From: an uncultured Woeseiaceae bacterium
GTDB lineage: Bacteria; Pseudomonadota; Gammaproteobacteria; Steroidobacterales; Woeseiaceae
Reading direction: 5' to 3'
Assembly: GCA_905182415.1 (NCBI GenBank)
Contig: CAJJBK010000011.1
Coordinates: forward strand, 1-41,394
Length of the DNA: 41,394 nucleotides
The position numbers and the translations under genes were made by a program. Shown piece after piece: positions 17,854-26,252 of this stretch. The notes under the pieces were generated by a model. It ran no database searches, was not told the DNA's origin, and saw only the letters and a list, made by a program, of their open reading frames with translations. The first letter of the stretch is position 1; each line of letters opens with the position of its first letter.

Positions 17854-19188
17854 ATGATACTTACTAGTATTCTAGCTTTTATTTTTGCCGTAGGTCTTTT
17901 GGTTACAATTCATGAATTTGGTCATTATATTATTGGTCGTTACTGCGGCATGAAAGTTTTAAAATTTTCAGTTGGTTTCGGTAAATCGATTTATTCTAAA
18001 AAAGTAGGAAAAGATCAAACTGAGTATCGCTTATCAATGATTCCCTTGGGTGGATATGTTCAATTTCTCGATGGTCGCAATGGTTCTATTGATCCTAAAG
18101 ATGAAGGTCGAGCTTTCGATCAGAGACCAATAAGATCAAGAGTAGCGGTTTTATTAGCTGGACCCATATTTAACTTTCTATTTGCGATTTTTGCCTATTT
18201 TGTTATTTTTTCGAATGGAATTATGACTATAAAACCAGTCATTGGTGAGGTTGAGAATAATTCTTATGCTGCTGAGGCAGGGTTGAATTATGGTGATCGT
18301 ATTTTGAAGATTGAAGGTCAAATTATTAATGATTGGGAGGATGCAATCTCAGAAATTTTAATGACAGTAACTAAAAAGCAAGAAATTAATTTTCAAATCG
18401 AAACTCAAGAAAAATCCAATAAAATTATTAATATGATTATTCAAGGAGATAGTTCATCTCTAACCGTGCCTGGTGAGTTATTTAAAGGATTGGGTTTCTA
18501 TCCTTGGCAACCACCAGCTTTAATAGGCGAAGTTTTACTAGGGGGCGCTGCAGATAAAGGCGGGTTATTAAAGGGTGATCGAATAATCTCTATCGACGAC
18601 CAAAAAGTAAAATCATTTTTGGAGCTGAGAGCTATCATTGAAAGTAAGCCCAGGCAGTTAGTTTCTATGAGATATATGAGAGATAATTTTGACTATGTTG
18701 TGGATATTCGACTGGGTCAAACAGATGAGACTGATCCAAAGGGTATTTTAGGGGTTGCGGCGGGTGGTAATTATGAGGATTTTTGGTATCTTAATAGATT
18801 AGATCCGATTGATGCTTTTGCAGAATCAATAAAAGAGACATGGGCATCTGCTAGTTTTACCGTCATTATGTTTACCAATATGTTAACTGGAAATGTTTCA
18901 TCTAAAAATATAAGTGGTCCTTTTAGTATCGCAAAGTATGCAGGAATATCTGCAGATGCGGGTTTGAATCAATTTTTAAAATTTTTAGCTTTGATTAGCA
19001 TTAGTCTCGGTGTTATAAATTTAATGCCTATCCCGATGCTCGACGGTGGGCAAATTGTTTATCAAACTTTAGAGTGGATAAAAGGAAGTCCTTTATCAAT
19101 AAGATTTCAGTTACTTGGACAGCAATTTGGTATCATGATTTTGTTTTTACTAATGGGAATCGCTTTTTACAATGATTTGTTTAATTAA
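17854..19188 (+). CDS. rseP: site-2 protease RseP (sigma-E regulator)
   Basis: RseP is an inner-membrane zinc metalloprotease that cleaves RseA after DegS to release sigma-E, and also clears signal-peptide remnants. The 444-residue protein has HEFGHYIIGR (His20-Glu21-His24) in the first membrane helix, SVGFGKSIYSK and IPLGGYVQFLDGR in the membrane-associated beta region, PDZ-like domains at about 125-200 and 205-290 (GLLKGDRIISIDDQKV), and the final NLMPIPMLDGGQ zinc ligand motif. The adjacent bamA, the main sigma-E client, is the usual neighbour. Confidence 0.95.
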   Translation: MILTSILAFIFAVGLLVTIHEFGHYIIGRYCGMKVLKFSVGFGKSIYSKKVGKDQTEYRLSMIPLGGYVQFLDGRNGSIDPKDEGRAFDQRPIRSRVAVLLAGPIFNFLFAIFAYFVIFSNGIMTIKPVIGEVENNSYAAEAGLNYGDRILKIEGQIINDWEDAISEILMTVTKKQEINFQIETQEKSNKIINMIIQGDSSSLTVPGELFKGLGFYPWQPPALIGEVLLGGAADKGGLLKGDRIISIDDQKVKSFLELRAIIESKPRQLVSMRYMRDNFDYVVDIRLGQTDETDPKGILGVAAGGNYEDFWYLNRLDPIDAFAESIKETWASASFTVIMFTNMLTGNVSSKNISGPFSIAKYAGISADAGLNQFLKFLALISISLGVINLMPIPMLDGGQIVYQTLEWIKGSPLSIRFQLLGQQFGIMILFLLMGIAFYNDLFN

Positions 19189-19213
19189 ATAGTTTGTTTG
19201 TAAATATAAAAAA

Positions 19214-21604
19214 ATGAAATTAATGAATAATAATTTAATATTTAAATCGATTATCTTGGTTTGTTTGTCTTTTGTTTTTATGGCGGATCAATCTCGTGCT
19301 GAAACTTTCAAGATCAGTGATATGAGAGTTGAGGGTCTAAGGCGAATCTCTGAGGGGACTGTGTTTAATTATTTGCCAATTAATGTTGGTGATACTGTTG
19401 ATGAAGTAAGAATTCAAGAAGCAATAAGATCTCTTTACAGTGAAGCATTATTCGATGACATCTCAATGAAAAGGGAAGGGACGATATTAATAATCGAGGT
19501 AAAAGAGAGGCCTTCTATAGAAGCGTTTACTATAGAAGGTAATAAAGATATTAAAACCGAAGACTTAATGACTTCATTACGAAATGTTGGTATGTCTCGA
19601 GGAAGGACATTTGATCGTTCCGTACTCGATAATGTCACGGGCTTTTTAAGAGAGCAATATTATGATCGAGGTAAATATGGAGTCAGAATTAAGGCTGATG
19701 TCGAAGATCGACCAAATAATACGGTCCGAATTAGTATAGATGTTAAAGAAGGGGATCGGGCAAAAATACGTCAAGTGAATATCATTGGTAATGATTCTTT
19801 TGGTGAAGCTGATATTCGTGAAGATTTTGAATTAGATACGGCCAATTGGTTATCCTGGATAAGATCGGATGATAGGTACTCAAAAGAGGCAATTACTGGC
19901 GATCTTGAGAAGCTACGATCTTTTTATATGGATCGAGGTTATGCCGATTTTAGAGTGGAATCAACCCAGGTAGCCATATCTCCAAATAAAAAAGATATGT
20001 TCGTTACTATAGTGGTTCACGAGGGTGAACGTTACAATATTTCAAATATAAAGCTAATAGGAAATAATGTCATTCCTGATGAAGATCTGGAAAGATATGT
20101 TATTTCAGAATCTGGCGACATGTTTAATTTACAAACATTAACTAGTACGGCTGAATTAATGTCATTTAGGCTAGGTGAAGACGGTTATGCTAATGCAAAA
20201 ATTGAGCCTGTTCCTGAATTAGATTATGAGGCAAAAGAAGTTGCTGTCACATTTTATATTGACCCTGGAAGTCGAGTCTATGTCAGGCGTATAAACTTCA
20301 ATGGAATCAAAGAGGTGGATGATGAAGTTTTTCGAAGAGAGGTTCGTCAAATTGAAGGAGCTTTTGTATCTAATATTCTGATTGATCGCTCTAAGATTAG
20401 ATTGCAAAGATTGCCTTTTATTGAAGAAGTCGAATTTGAAAGCAACCCCGTAATTGGGAGTCCCGATATGGTTGATGTGGACTTTGATCTTAAATATCGA
20501 ATGCCAGGTCAGTTTAGTGGTGGGATAGGTTATTCTGAATTTTTTAAACTTAATATCAACGGTAGTATCACTCATACAAATTTCTTAGGAACGGGTGAAA
20601 GAGTCGCATTAAATGCCAATTCGAGTAAATACTCCAAGCAAATTAGTGCTTCGCATACAGATTATTTCACAACCATGAATGGCATAAGAAGAACCGCATC
20701 TCTTAATTATAGGGATTATAAGCAATTTACATCTGCGGCCTCTGCTTTATCTACTACTAGTGGGGGCGCCACAATTGATTATGGTTATCCTTTAGGTGAA
20801 TATCAATCAGTTAGTCTAGGATTAAATCTACAGCAAGTGGAGATGTTGTCTTCTAGATATAGTACACAACAAGCAATAGATTGGGTAACCGGCAACGGTA
20901 AGTCGTATGATGCCGGAAATGGATTTACAGGTACTAAATTTGGAAATCTAGAAATAATGGCTGGCTGGAATTATGACAGCAGAAATAGAACAATCTTCCC
21001 AGATAAAGGAACCAAACATCAACTCTTTGCAACTCTTACGACGCCGGGAAGTAATGTTGAGTATTGGACTACAAGATATAACTTTACAACTTATCAGCCC
21101 GTCTATGGACGTTGGATATTTTTGTGGAATGCGCAATTAGGTTACGGTAAAGCTCTAGGCGACACGACAGCACTTCCACCTTTTAAGCAGTTTCATAGTG
21201 GTGGCCCTAAATCTACTCGTGGATTCAAGGAGTCATATCTTGGGCCAAAGGACACAAATGGAAGGCCGTATGGCGGAAACGTACTAGTTGCGAGTCAGCT
21301 AGAGCTTATAATCCCTATGCCTGAAAAGTTTTCAAGCCAAGCTAGAGCGAGTATATTTTATGATATTGGAAACGTATTCAATACAGGCGAGGTGGTTTTC
21401 TTTGACAAGAAAGGAGATCCAGTAGAATATACAACATCATTTGGTGAGCTAAAAAGATCTGTTGGTATTGCGGTACAATGGATGGCACCAATGGGGTTAT
21501 TTAGATTTAGCTATGCTTATCCTCTTAATCGATATGAGGGTACAGATAGATTTTATAAGGATGAGATTGAAAGATTTCAATTCTCAATTGGGCAGTCTTT
21601 TTAA
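19214..21604 (+). CDS. bamA: outer membrane protein assembly factor BamA
   Basis: BamA is the beta-barrel insertase of the BAM complex. The 796 residues begin with a signal peptide (cleavage predicted after SRA, residue 29), followed by five POTRA domains (about 30-430; repeats such as IRQVNIIGNDSFGEADIRED and VRRINFNGIKEVDDEVFRRE) and a 16-strand C-terminal barrel. The barrel has the conserved L6 element STRGFKESYLGP and ends in FQFSIGQSF with the terminal Phe of outer-membrane barrels. Length is close to E. coli BamA (810). The start could be ATG 19214 or 19223; no clear Shine-Dalgarno sequence is present. Confidence 0.97.
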   Translation: MKLMNNNLIFKSIILVCLSFVFMADQSRAETFKISDMRVEGLRRISEGTVFNYLPINVGDTVDEVRIQEAIRSLYSEALFDDISMKREGTILIIEVKERPSIEAFTIEGNKDIKTEDLMTSLRNVGMSRGRTFDRSVLDNVTGFLREQYYDRGKYGVRIKADVEDRPNNTVRISIDVKEGDRAKIRQVNIIGNDSFGEADIREDFELDTANWLSWIRSDDRYSKEAITGDLEKLRSFYMDRGYADFRVESTQVAISPNKKDMFVTIVVHEGERYNISNIKLIGNNVIPDEDLERYVISESGDMFNLQTLTSTAELMSFRLGEDGYANAKIEPVPELDYEAKEVAVTFYIDPGSRVYVRRINFNGIKEVDDEVFRREVRQIEGAFVSNILIDRSKIRLQRLPFIEEVEFESNPVIGSPDMVDVDFDLKYRMPGQFSGGIGYSEFFKLNINGSITHTNFLGTGERVALNANSSKYSKQISASHTDYFTTMNGIRRTASLNYRDYKQFTSAASALSTTSGGATIDYGYPLGEYQSVSLGLNLQQVEMLSSRYSTQQAIDWVTGNGKSYDAGNGFTGTKFGNLEIMAGWNYDSRNRTIFPDKGTKHQLFATLTTPGSNVEYWTTRYNFTTYQPVYGRWIFLWNAQLGYGKALGDTTALPPFKQFHSGGPKSTRGFKESYLGPKDTNGRPYGGNVLVASQLELIIPMPEKFSSQARASIFYDIGNVFNTGEVVFFDKKGDPVEYTTSFGELKRSVGIAVQWMAPMGLFRFSYAYPLNRYEGTDRFYKDEIERFQFSIGQSF

Positions 21605-21619
21605 TAATTGGAAGGGTAT

Positions 21620-22156
21620 ATGAATTTTTTGAATATTTTAATTAAACACATTTGTATTTCAATAATAGCTAGTTTGTTTTTTGTGGTTTCGTTATCAGCG
21701 CAAGAGCAAAAAATTGGTGTCGTCAATTTCCAAGCATTGGTTGAAAGTTCTCCACAATTTAGGTTAGTGATGGAGTCATTAGCTGGAGAATTTCAACCTA
21801 GACAGAGAGAAGCGATAGCTAAATCAAAAGAACTAGAAGAGTTAGCGGCAAAATTACAAAAAGATGCTGCCGTGATGGGCGCATCAGAAAGGGCAAATGC
21901 TGAGAAAGAATTTAGAGAGCTTCAGCGTGAAGTAAATCGCCTAGGTACAGAGCTTGAAGAGGACGTAAATCTTAGAAGAAATGAAGAGCTAGGAAAACTC
22001 CAAAGATCAATTCTAGATGCTGTAAATGTTTTTGCACAATCAAATGAATATGACATGATATTTGCCGATGGGGTTATTTACGCAAGTGAAAATGTAAATA
22101 TTACTGGTTTGATATTAGAGTCATTGCAAAATGATCCTCAGGATGTTGCAAACTAG
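21620..22156 (+). CDS. skp: periplasmic chaperone Skp/OmpH
   Basis: Skp is a trimeric jellyfish-shaped chaperone that holds unfolded outer-membrane proteins on the way to BamA. The chosen start is ATG 21620 with GGAAGGG three bases upstream; a TTG at 21608 would add four residues. The 178-residue protein has a signal peptide ending at LSLSA, then the family N-terminus KIGVVNFQALVESSPQ, a long charged coiled-coil tentacle region (about 55-125) and the YDMIFADGVIYAS end. The order bamA-skp-lpxD is canonical. Confidence 0.93.
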   Translation: MNFLNILIKHICISIIASLFFVVSLSAQEQKIGVVNFQALVESSPQFRLVMESLAGEFQPRQREAIAKSKELEELAAKLQKDAAVMGASERANAEKEFRELQREVNRLGTELEEDVNLRRNEELGKLQRSILDAVNVFAQSNEYDMIFADGVIYASENVNITGLILESLQNDPQDVAN

Positions 22157-22209
22157 ATTTTAATACTTAAAATCGTTTTATACATGCTTTATCTTTCAAG
22201 GGGAATGTA

Positions 22210-23178
22210 TTGGATTTTAGTTTAGGGGAATTAGCGGTAAAATTTGGTTGTGATCTTGTTGGTGATCCAAAAACAAGAATTTCATTTTCTTCTACATTAA
22301 TCTCAGCCAAGCAGGGCGATTTATCCTTCTATTCGAATGTATTTTATCTTAAGCAGTTAGAGTCAACAGCAGCATCAGCAGTTGTCATAAAACCATCTGA
22401 TCTAAAGCATTGTCCAGTCGATGCTTTATTAACTGATGATCCACATATAATTTTTTCTAAAATAGTAGCTTTACTTAATCCGCTCCCAACTTTTGAGCCG
22501 AGCATCGATGCTAGTGCTTCAATCTCAAAAAAAGCAATAATATCAAATTCAGCATTTGTTGGTGCGCTTTGTTTTATTGGTGATGGAGTAAAAATCGGTG
22601 AAAATGTATATATAGGGCCGGGATGTATTATTGATGGGCATATAAAGATTGGAAGTAATTCCAGATTGATAGCTAATGTCACGGTAGTAAATAAAGTAGC
22701 AATTGGAAAAGAAACTATGATTCATCCTGGGTCAGTCATTGGTTCTGATGGTTTTGGTAATATGAAGACGGAAAAAGGATGGTTAAAAATCCATCAGATA
22801 GGTGGTGTTAAGATTGGAAATGATGTTGAGATTGGCTCTAACACAACAATTGATCGGGGCTCACTTGATGATACTGAGATTCATGATGGGGTTCGACTAG
22901 ATAACCAAATTCAAATTGGACATAATGTATGTATAGGCGAGCACACTGCAGTTGCGGCTTCTGCAGCCATTGCCGGCAGTGCAATTATTGGTAAACGATG
23001 TATGATTGCTGGTCAAGTAGGATTAGTTGGACATATTGAAATTTGTGACGATGTGAGAATAAATGGCGGTTCTGTTGTTACAAAAAGTATTAAGAAACCA
23101 GGTGTTTATTCTGGGTCTTTTGCGGCTGATGAAGATAAGGTCTGGAAAAAATTAGTTGCTAAAATACGTCGTTTATAA
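22210..23178 (+). CDS. lpxD: UDP-3-O-(3-hydroxyacyl)glucosamine N-acyltransferase
   Basis: LpxD adds the N-linked hydroxyacyl chain in the third step of lipid A synthesis. The 322 residues have an N-terminal uridine-binding domain (AKQGDLSFYSNVFYLKQL) followed by about ten left-handed beta-helix hexapeptide turns (from about residue 100), including IGSDGFG and NQIQIGHNVCIGEHTA with the catalytic His. The start is TTG 22210 with AAGGGGA just upstream; no in-frame ATG fits the N-terminus. E. coli LpxD is slightly longer (341). Confidence 0.95.
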   Translation: MDFSLGELAVKFGCDLVGDPKTRISFSSTLISAKQGDLSFYSNVFYLKQLESTAASAVVIKPSDLKHCPVDALLTDDPHIIFSKIVALLNPLPTFEPSIDASASISKKAIISNSAFVGALCFIGDGVKIGENVYIGPGCIIDGHIKIGSNSRLIANVTVVNKVAIGKETMIHPGSVIGSDGFGNMKTEKGWLKIHQIGGVKIGNDVEIGSNTTIDRGSLDDTEIHDGVRLDNQIQIGHNVCIGEHTAVAASAAIAGSAIIGKRCMIAGQVGLVGHIEICDDVRINGGSVVTKSIKKPGVYSGSFAADEDKVWKKLVAKIRRL

Positions 23179-23215
23179 GGTTGCATAATAATTATAATAT
23201 ACAACGAGTAATTGG

Positions 23216-23665
23216 ATGAATAAAAAAAATAAGATCTTAGATGCCACTCAGATAATGGAGCTTCTTCCACATCGTTATCCATTTTTATATATAGATAGAG
23301 TTATTGACTATGAGCTTGGTAAATCAATTACAGCAGTAAAAAATGTATCAATCAATGAACCATTTTTTCAAGGTCATTTTCCAGAAAAACCAATTATGCC
23401 GGGTGTAATTATTATTGAGGCAATGGCTCAAGCGGGAGGAATACTTGGGCATTTGACGGTCGGTGATATCAAACCTAAGCCAATTTATTATCTTGTTTCA
23501 GTTGAGCAAGCGCGTTTTCGTTTTCCTGTAGTAGCGGGAGATCAATTGACTATAACAGTCGAAGTAGACCGCATTATTCGTGGAATGTGGCGATATTCTT
23601 GTAATGCTTATGTCAATGATGAGATTTCCGTGAATGCCAAAATCATGTGCGCTCCAAATATTTAG
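23216..23665 (+). CDS. fabZ: 3-hydroxyacyl-[ACP] dehydratase FabZ
   Basis: FabZ dehydrates 3-hydroxyacyl-ACP in fatty-acid elongation and competes with LpxA and LpxD for the same substrates. The 149-residue hot-dog-fold protein has LPHRYPFLYIDRV, the active-site block GHFPEKPIMPGVIIIEAMAQ (His and Glu) and FRFPVVAGDQL. The length matches E. coli FabZ (151). It sits 37 bases after lpxD and 5 bases before lpxA, the usual gene order. Confidence 0.97.
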   Translation: MNKKNKILDATQIMELLPHRYPFLYIDRVIDYELGKSITAVKNVSINEPFFQGHFPEKPIMPGVIIIEAMAQAGGILGHLTVGDIKPKPIYYLVSVEQARFRFPVVAGDQLTITVEVDRIIRGMWRYSCNAYVNDEISVNAKIMCAPNI

Positions 23666-23670
23666 TTCTG

Positions 23671-24444
23671 ATGATTCATAAAACTGCAATTATTTCTGAA
23701 TCTGCCGTAATAGCCGCAGATGTAAAAATTGGTCCTTATACCGTAATCAATGATGATGTTGTGATCGGAGAAGGGACTGTAATTGATAGTCATGTGGTTA
23801 TAAGTGGCTCAACAACAATTGGCAAAAGAAATCATATTTACTCTTTTGCCTCAATTGGCGGTGACCCTCAAGATAAAAAATATAATAATGAGAAAACTTC
23901 ATTGATTATCGGTGATGGAAATACCATTAGAGAATATTGCACAATAAATAGAGGAACATCTCAAGATAAAGGAAAAACAGTCATAGGTGATAATAACTGG
24001 ATTATGGCTTATGTGCATATTGCGCATGATTGTATTGTTGGAAGTAATGCTGTTTTTGCTAATAATGCGACTTTAGCCGGCCATGTAAATGTTGGTGATT
24101 GGGCGATATTTGCTGGTTTTACTGGTGCGCATCAATTTACTCGAATTGGCGCGCATAGCTTTATTGGGATGAATACACTAACCACAAAAGATATACCGGC
24201 ATACGTGATGGCTGAAGGGCAACCAATTAGACCAAGAGGTGTTAATACGGAAGGACTCAAAAGAAGGGGTTATAAGGCTGAACAAATCACAAATATTAAA
24301 AATGCATATCGTATTCTTTATCGTAAGGACTTGAAACTATCTGAATCATTGCAAGAGATTGAAAAATTAACCCAAGATCAAAAAGAATTAGAGTTATTCC
24401 TTGAATCAATAAGATTAGCCTCTGATCGAGGAATTATTAGATAA
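23671..24444 (+). CDS. lpxA: acyl-[ACP]-UDP-N-acetylglucosamine O-acyltransferase
   Basis: LpxA starts lipid A synthesis by moving a 3-hydroxyacyl chain from ACP to UDP-GlcNAc. The chosen start is ATG 23671 (MIHKTAII, aligning with E. coli MIDKSAFV), giving 257 residues; an upstream ATG at 23647 would overlap fabZ and add eight unsupported residues. Hexapeptide repeats fill residues 10-190. YVHIAHDC gives His116 and the catalytic His119 (E. coli His122/His125), and His138 and His154 match His144 and His160. GLKRRGYK begins the helical C-terminus. Residue Met167 aligns with the E. coli acyl-length ruler Gly173, predicting shorter (C10) acyl selection. Confidence 0.96.
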   Translation: MIHKTAIISESAVIAADVKIGPYTVINDDVVIGEGTVIDSHVVISGSTTIGKRNHIYSFASIGGDPQDKKYNNEKTSLIIGDGNTIREYCTINRGTSQDKGKTVIGDNNWIMAYVHIAHDCIVGSNAVFANNATLAGHVNVGDWAIFAGFTGAHQFTRIGAHSFIGMNTLTTKDIPAYVMAEGQPIRPRGVNTEGLKRRGYKAEQITNIKNAYRILYRKDLKLSESLQEIEKLTQDQKELELFLESIRLASDRGIIR

Positions 24445-24447
24445 TTT

Positions 24448-25572
24448 ATGCGTATTGGATTAGTGGCTGGTGAGGCTTCGGGAGATTCTTTAGGGTCAGG
24501 CCTCATGCGAGAAATACTAAAAATTCATCCTGATGCTAGCTTTGAGGGTATTTTCGGGCCAAAAATGGAAAAAATTGGCGGTAAATCTTGGGCAACATCG
24601 AGCGAATTATCGGTAATGGGAATCATAGAACCCATCAAAAGATTGCCCCATTTAATATGGCTTCGTAAACGGATTTTAAAAAAATGGTTACAGCGTCCAC
24701 CGGATGTATTTATCGGTATTGATTCGCCGGATTTTAATCTTACACTAGAAGAAAAATTACGATCAAATGGTATTACTACAGTTCATTATGTTAGCCCATC
24801 TATTTGGGCTTGGCGACCAAATCGAATAAAAAAAATTCGCAGATGTGCTGATAAAGTACTATGTCTGCTCCCATTTGAACCTGATTTATATAAAAAGCAT
24901 GAAATATCGGCTGTATTTGTTGGTCATCCGGCAGCTAATACATTGCCTTATGATCTGGAAAGTAGTGCTGTAAGGGATAAATTTGAACTCCCATCAGGCA
25001 CTATTATAGCGATATTACCTGGTAGCCGTTCTAGTGAAATAGAAAATCTTGGCCCGATCTTTGCTGATGTAGCTAAATTATTAATTGATCGATACGAGGG
25101 TATTTCTTTTGTATCTCCTATGTCATCTCCTGGAATTTACAATCAATTTGAAAAATTTCTTATTGATAATAATATACGAGATCATTTTTTATTGGTAAAG
25201 GGTTATTCGCATGAAATGATAGTAGCTTCGAATATAGTACTATTAGCCTCAGGTACGGCGGCACTCGAATCTGCGTTATTATGTAGACCGACTATAGCTG
25301 CTTATAAAGTATCTAAGTTAAGTTATTTTATTTTAAATAAATTGATTAAAATAGATTCTTTTACGCTTCCAAATATTCTTTTAGATAAAAAAATTATCCC
25401 TGAATTTATTCAAAATGAAGCATCTGTCGAAAATCTAAATAAAGCTATTTGTGAACACCTAGATAATCCAAGTTATAAAGAGATGATTACAGATGATTTT
25501 ATGCTGTTAAGGTCAAAATTGAATCTTGACACAGATAAATTAGCAGCATTAGAGGTATTAGAATTACTATAA
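24448..25572 (+). CDS. lpxB: lipid-A-disaccharide synthase
   Basis: LpxB (glycosyltransferase family 19) joins UDP-2,3-diacylglucosamine and lipid X into the beta-1,6 disaccharide of lipid A. The 374 residues carry RIGLVAGEASGDSLGSGLM at the N-terminus, IGIDSPDFNLTLE, HYVSPSIWAWRPNR, FEPDLYKKH, VFVGHPA, ILPGSRSSEIENL and LLASGTAALESALL, all conserved. It begins three bases after lpxA. Its stop (25570-25572) lies inside the predicted start region of rnhB, suggesting translational coupling. Confidence 0.96.
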   Translation: MRIGLVAGEASGDSLGSGLMREILKIHPDASFEGIFGPKMEKIGGKSWATSSELSVMGIIEPIKRLPHLIWLRKRILKKWLQRPPDVFIGIDSPDFNLTLEEKLRSNGITTVHYVSPSIWAWRPNRIKKIRRCADKVLCLLPFEPDLYKKHEISAVFVGHPAANTLPYDLESSAVRDKFELPSGTIIAILPGSRSSEIENLGPIFADVAKLLIDRYEGISFVSPMSSPGIYNQFEKFLIDNNIRDHFLLVKGYSHEMIVASNIVLLASGTAALESALLCRPTIAAYKVSKLSYFILNKLIKIDSFTLPNILLDKKIIPEFIQNEASVENLNKAICEHLDNPSYKEMITDDFMLLRSKLNLDTDKLAALEVLELL

Positions 25573-26174
25573 ATATTCATCAATACGAATTTGTCGCAGG
25601 AGTTGATGAGGTTGGGCGAGGTACTTTAGCTGGCCCTGTTGTGGCAGCGGCAGTTATTCTTCCCAGTCATTATTCATTTGATGGATTGAATGATTCCAAA
25701 AAAATTAGTGAAAAAAAAAGAAATCATTTATCTAAGCAAATTCTCACTCAAGCTCTATCTTGGTCGATAGCTTATTCTGATGTTAATGAGATTGATAACC
25801 TTAATATCTTAAGAGCAACGATGTTAGCTATGCGCCGTTCAATTTTGGGCTTAGCTTATTTACCGAATTTCCTCAGAATAGATGGTAATATTTTACCTAA
25901 TTTGAATTTTTATAATAAAGTCATACCTGGTGAAGCTATTATTGGAGGGGATGGTAAAGTTGAGGTGATTAGTGCGGCATCTATTATCGCAAAAGTATAT
26001 AGAGATGCCTTAATGTCTAATCTAGACTCAATTTATCCTGGCTATAACTTTTCAAAACACAAAGGTTATGGCACAAAAGAACATCTAGAGCGTATTAAAA
26101 ATAATGGGCCATCCTCACAACATCGAATGAGTTTTAAACCTTTATGTGAAAACATGACTTTAGAAAAGAATTAA
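25563..26174 (+). CDS. rnhB: ribonuclease HII, predicted non-canonical ATT start
   Basis: RNase HII removes RNA from RNA-DNA hybrids and single ribonucleotides from DNA. The catalytic motif GVDEVGRG (Asp15-Glu16 in this numbering), LRIDGN (Asp107) and IIAKVYRDALM (Asp148) are all present. The first in-frame ATG/GTG/TTG is GTG 25641, which lies after DEVGRG and would remove two catalytic acids. The frame is open upstream to a TAA at 25536 with only ATT/ATA codons available. ATT 25563, with AGAGG seven bases upstream, gives 203 residues and places DEVGRG as in E. coli RnhB (198 residues). It overlaps the lpxB stop by 10 bases. Confidence 0.85.
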   Translation: MTINIHQYEFVAGVDEVGRGTLAGPVVAAAVILPSHYSFDGLNDSKKISEKKRNHLSKQILTQALSWSIAYSDVNEIDNLNILRATMLAMRRSILGLAYLPNFLRIDGNILPNLNFYNKVIPGEAIIGGDGKVEVISAASIIAKVYRDALMSNLDSIYPGYNFSKHKGYGTKEHLERIKNNGPSSQHRMSFKPLCENMTLEKN

Positions 26175-26252
26175 CTGGTTTAGTTTATAAAAGCTAATTA
26201 ATATTAAATTCAACTCTTGCCACCAATTTTTTGACTTAATTTACTCATCATA

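Noticed and set aside
23647-23670. Upstream ATG 23647 as the lpxA start
   Set aside because: It lies inside the end of fabZ and adds eight residues absent from the family; ATG 23671 aligns with E. coli LpxA residue 1.
25641-26174. rnhB beginning at GTG 25641
   Set aside because: This form lacks the DEVGRG motif with two catalytic acidic residues, which is encoded in frame just upstream without any interruption.
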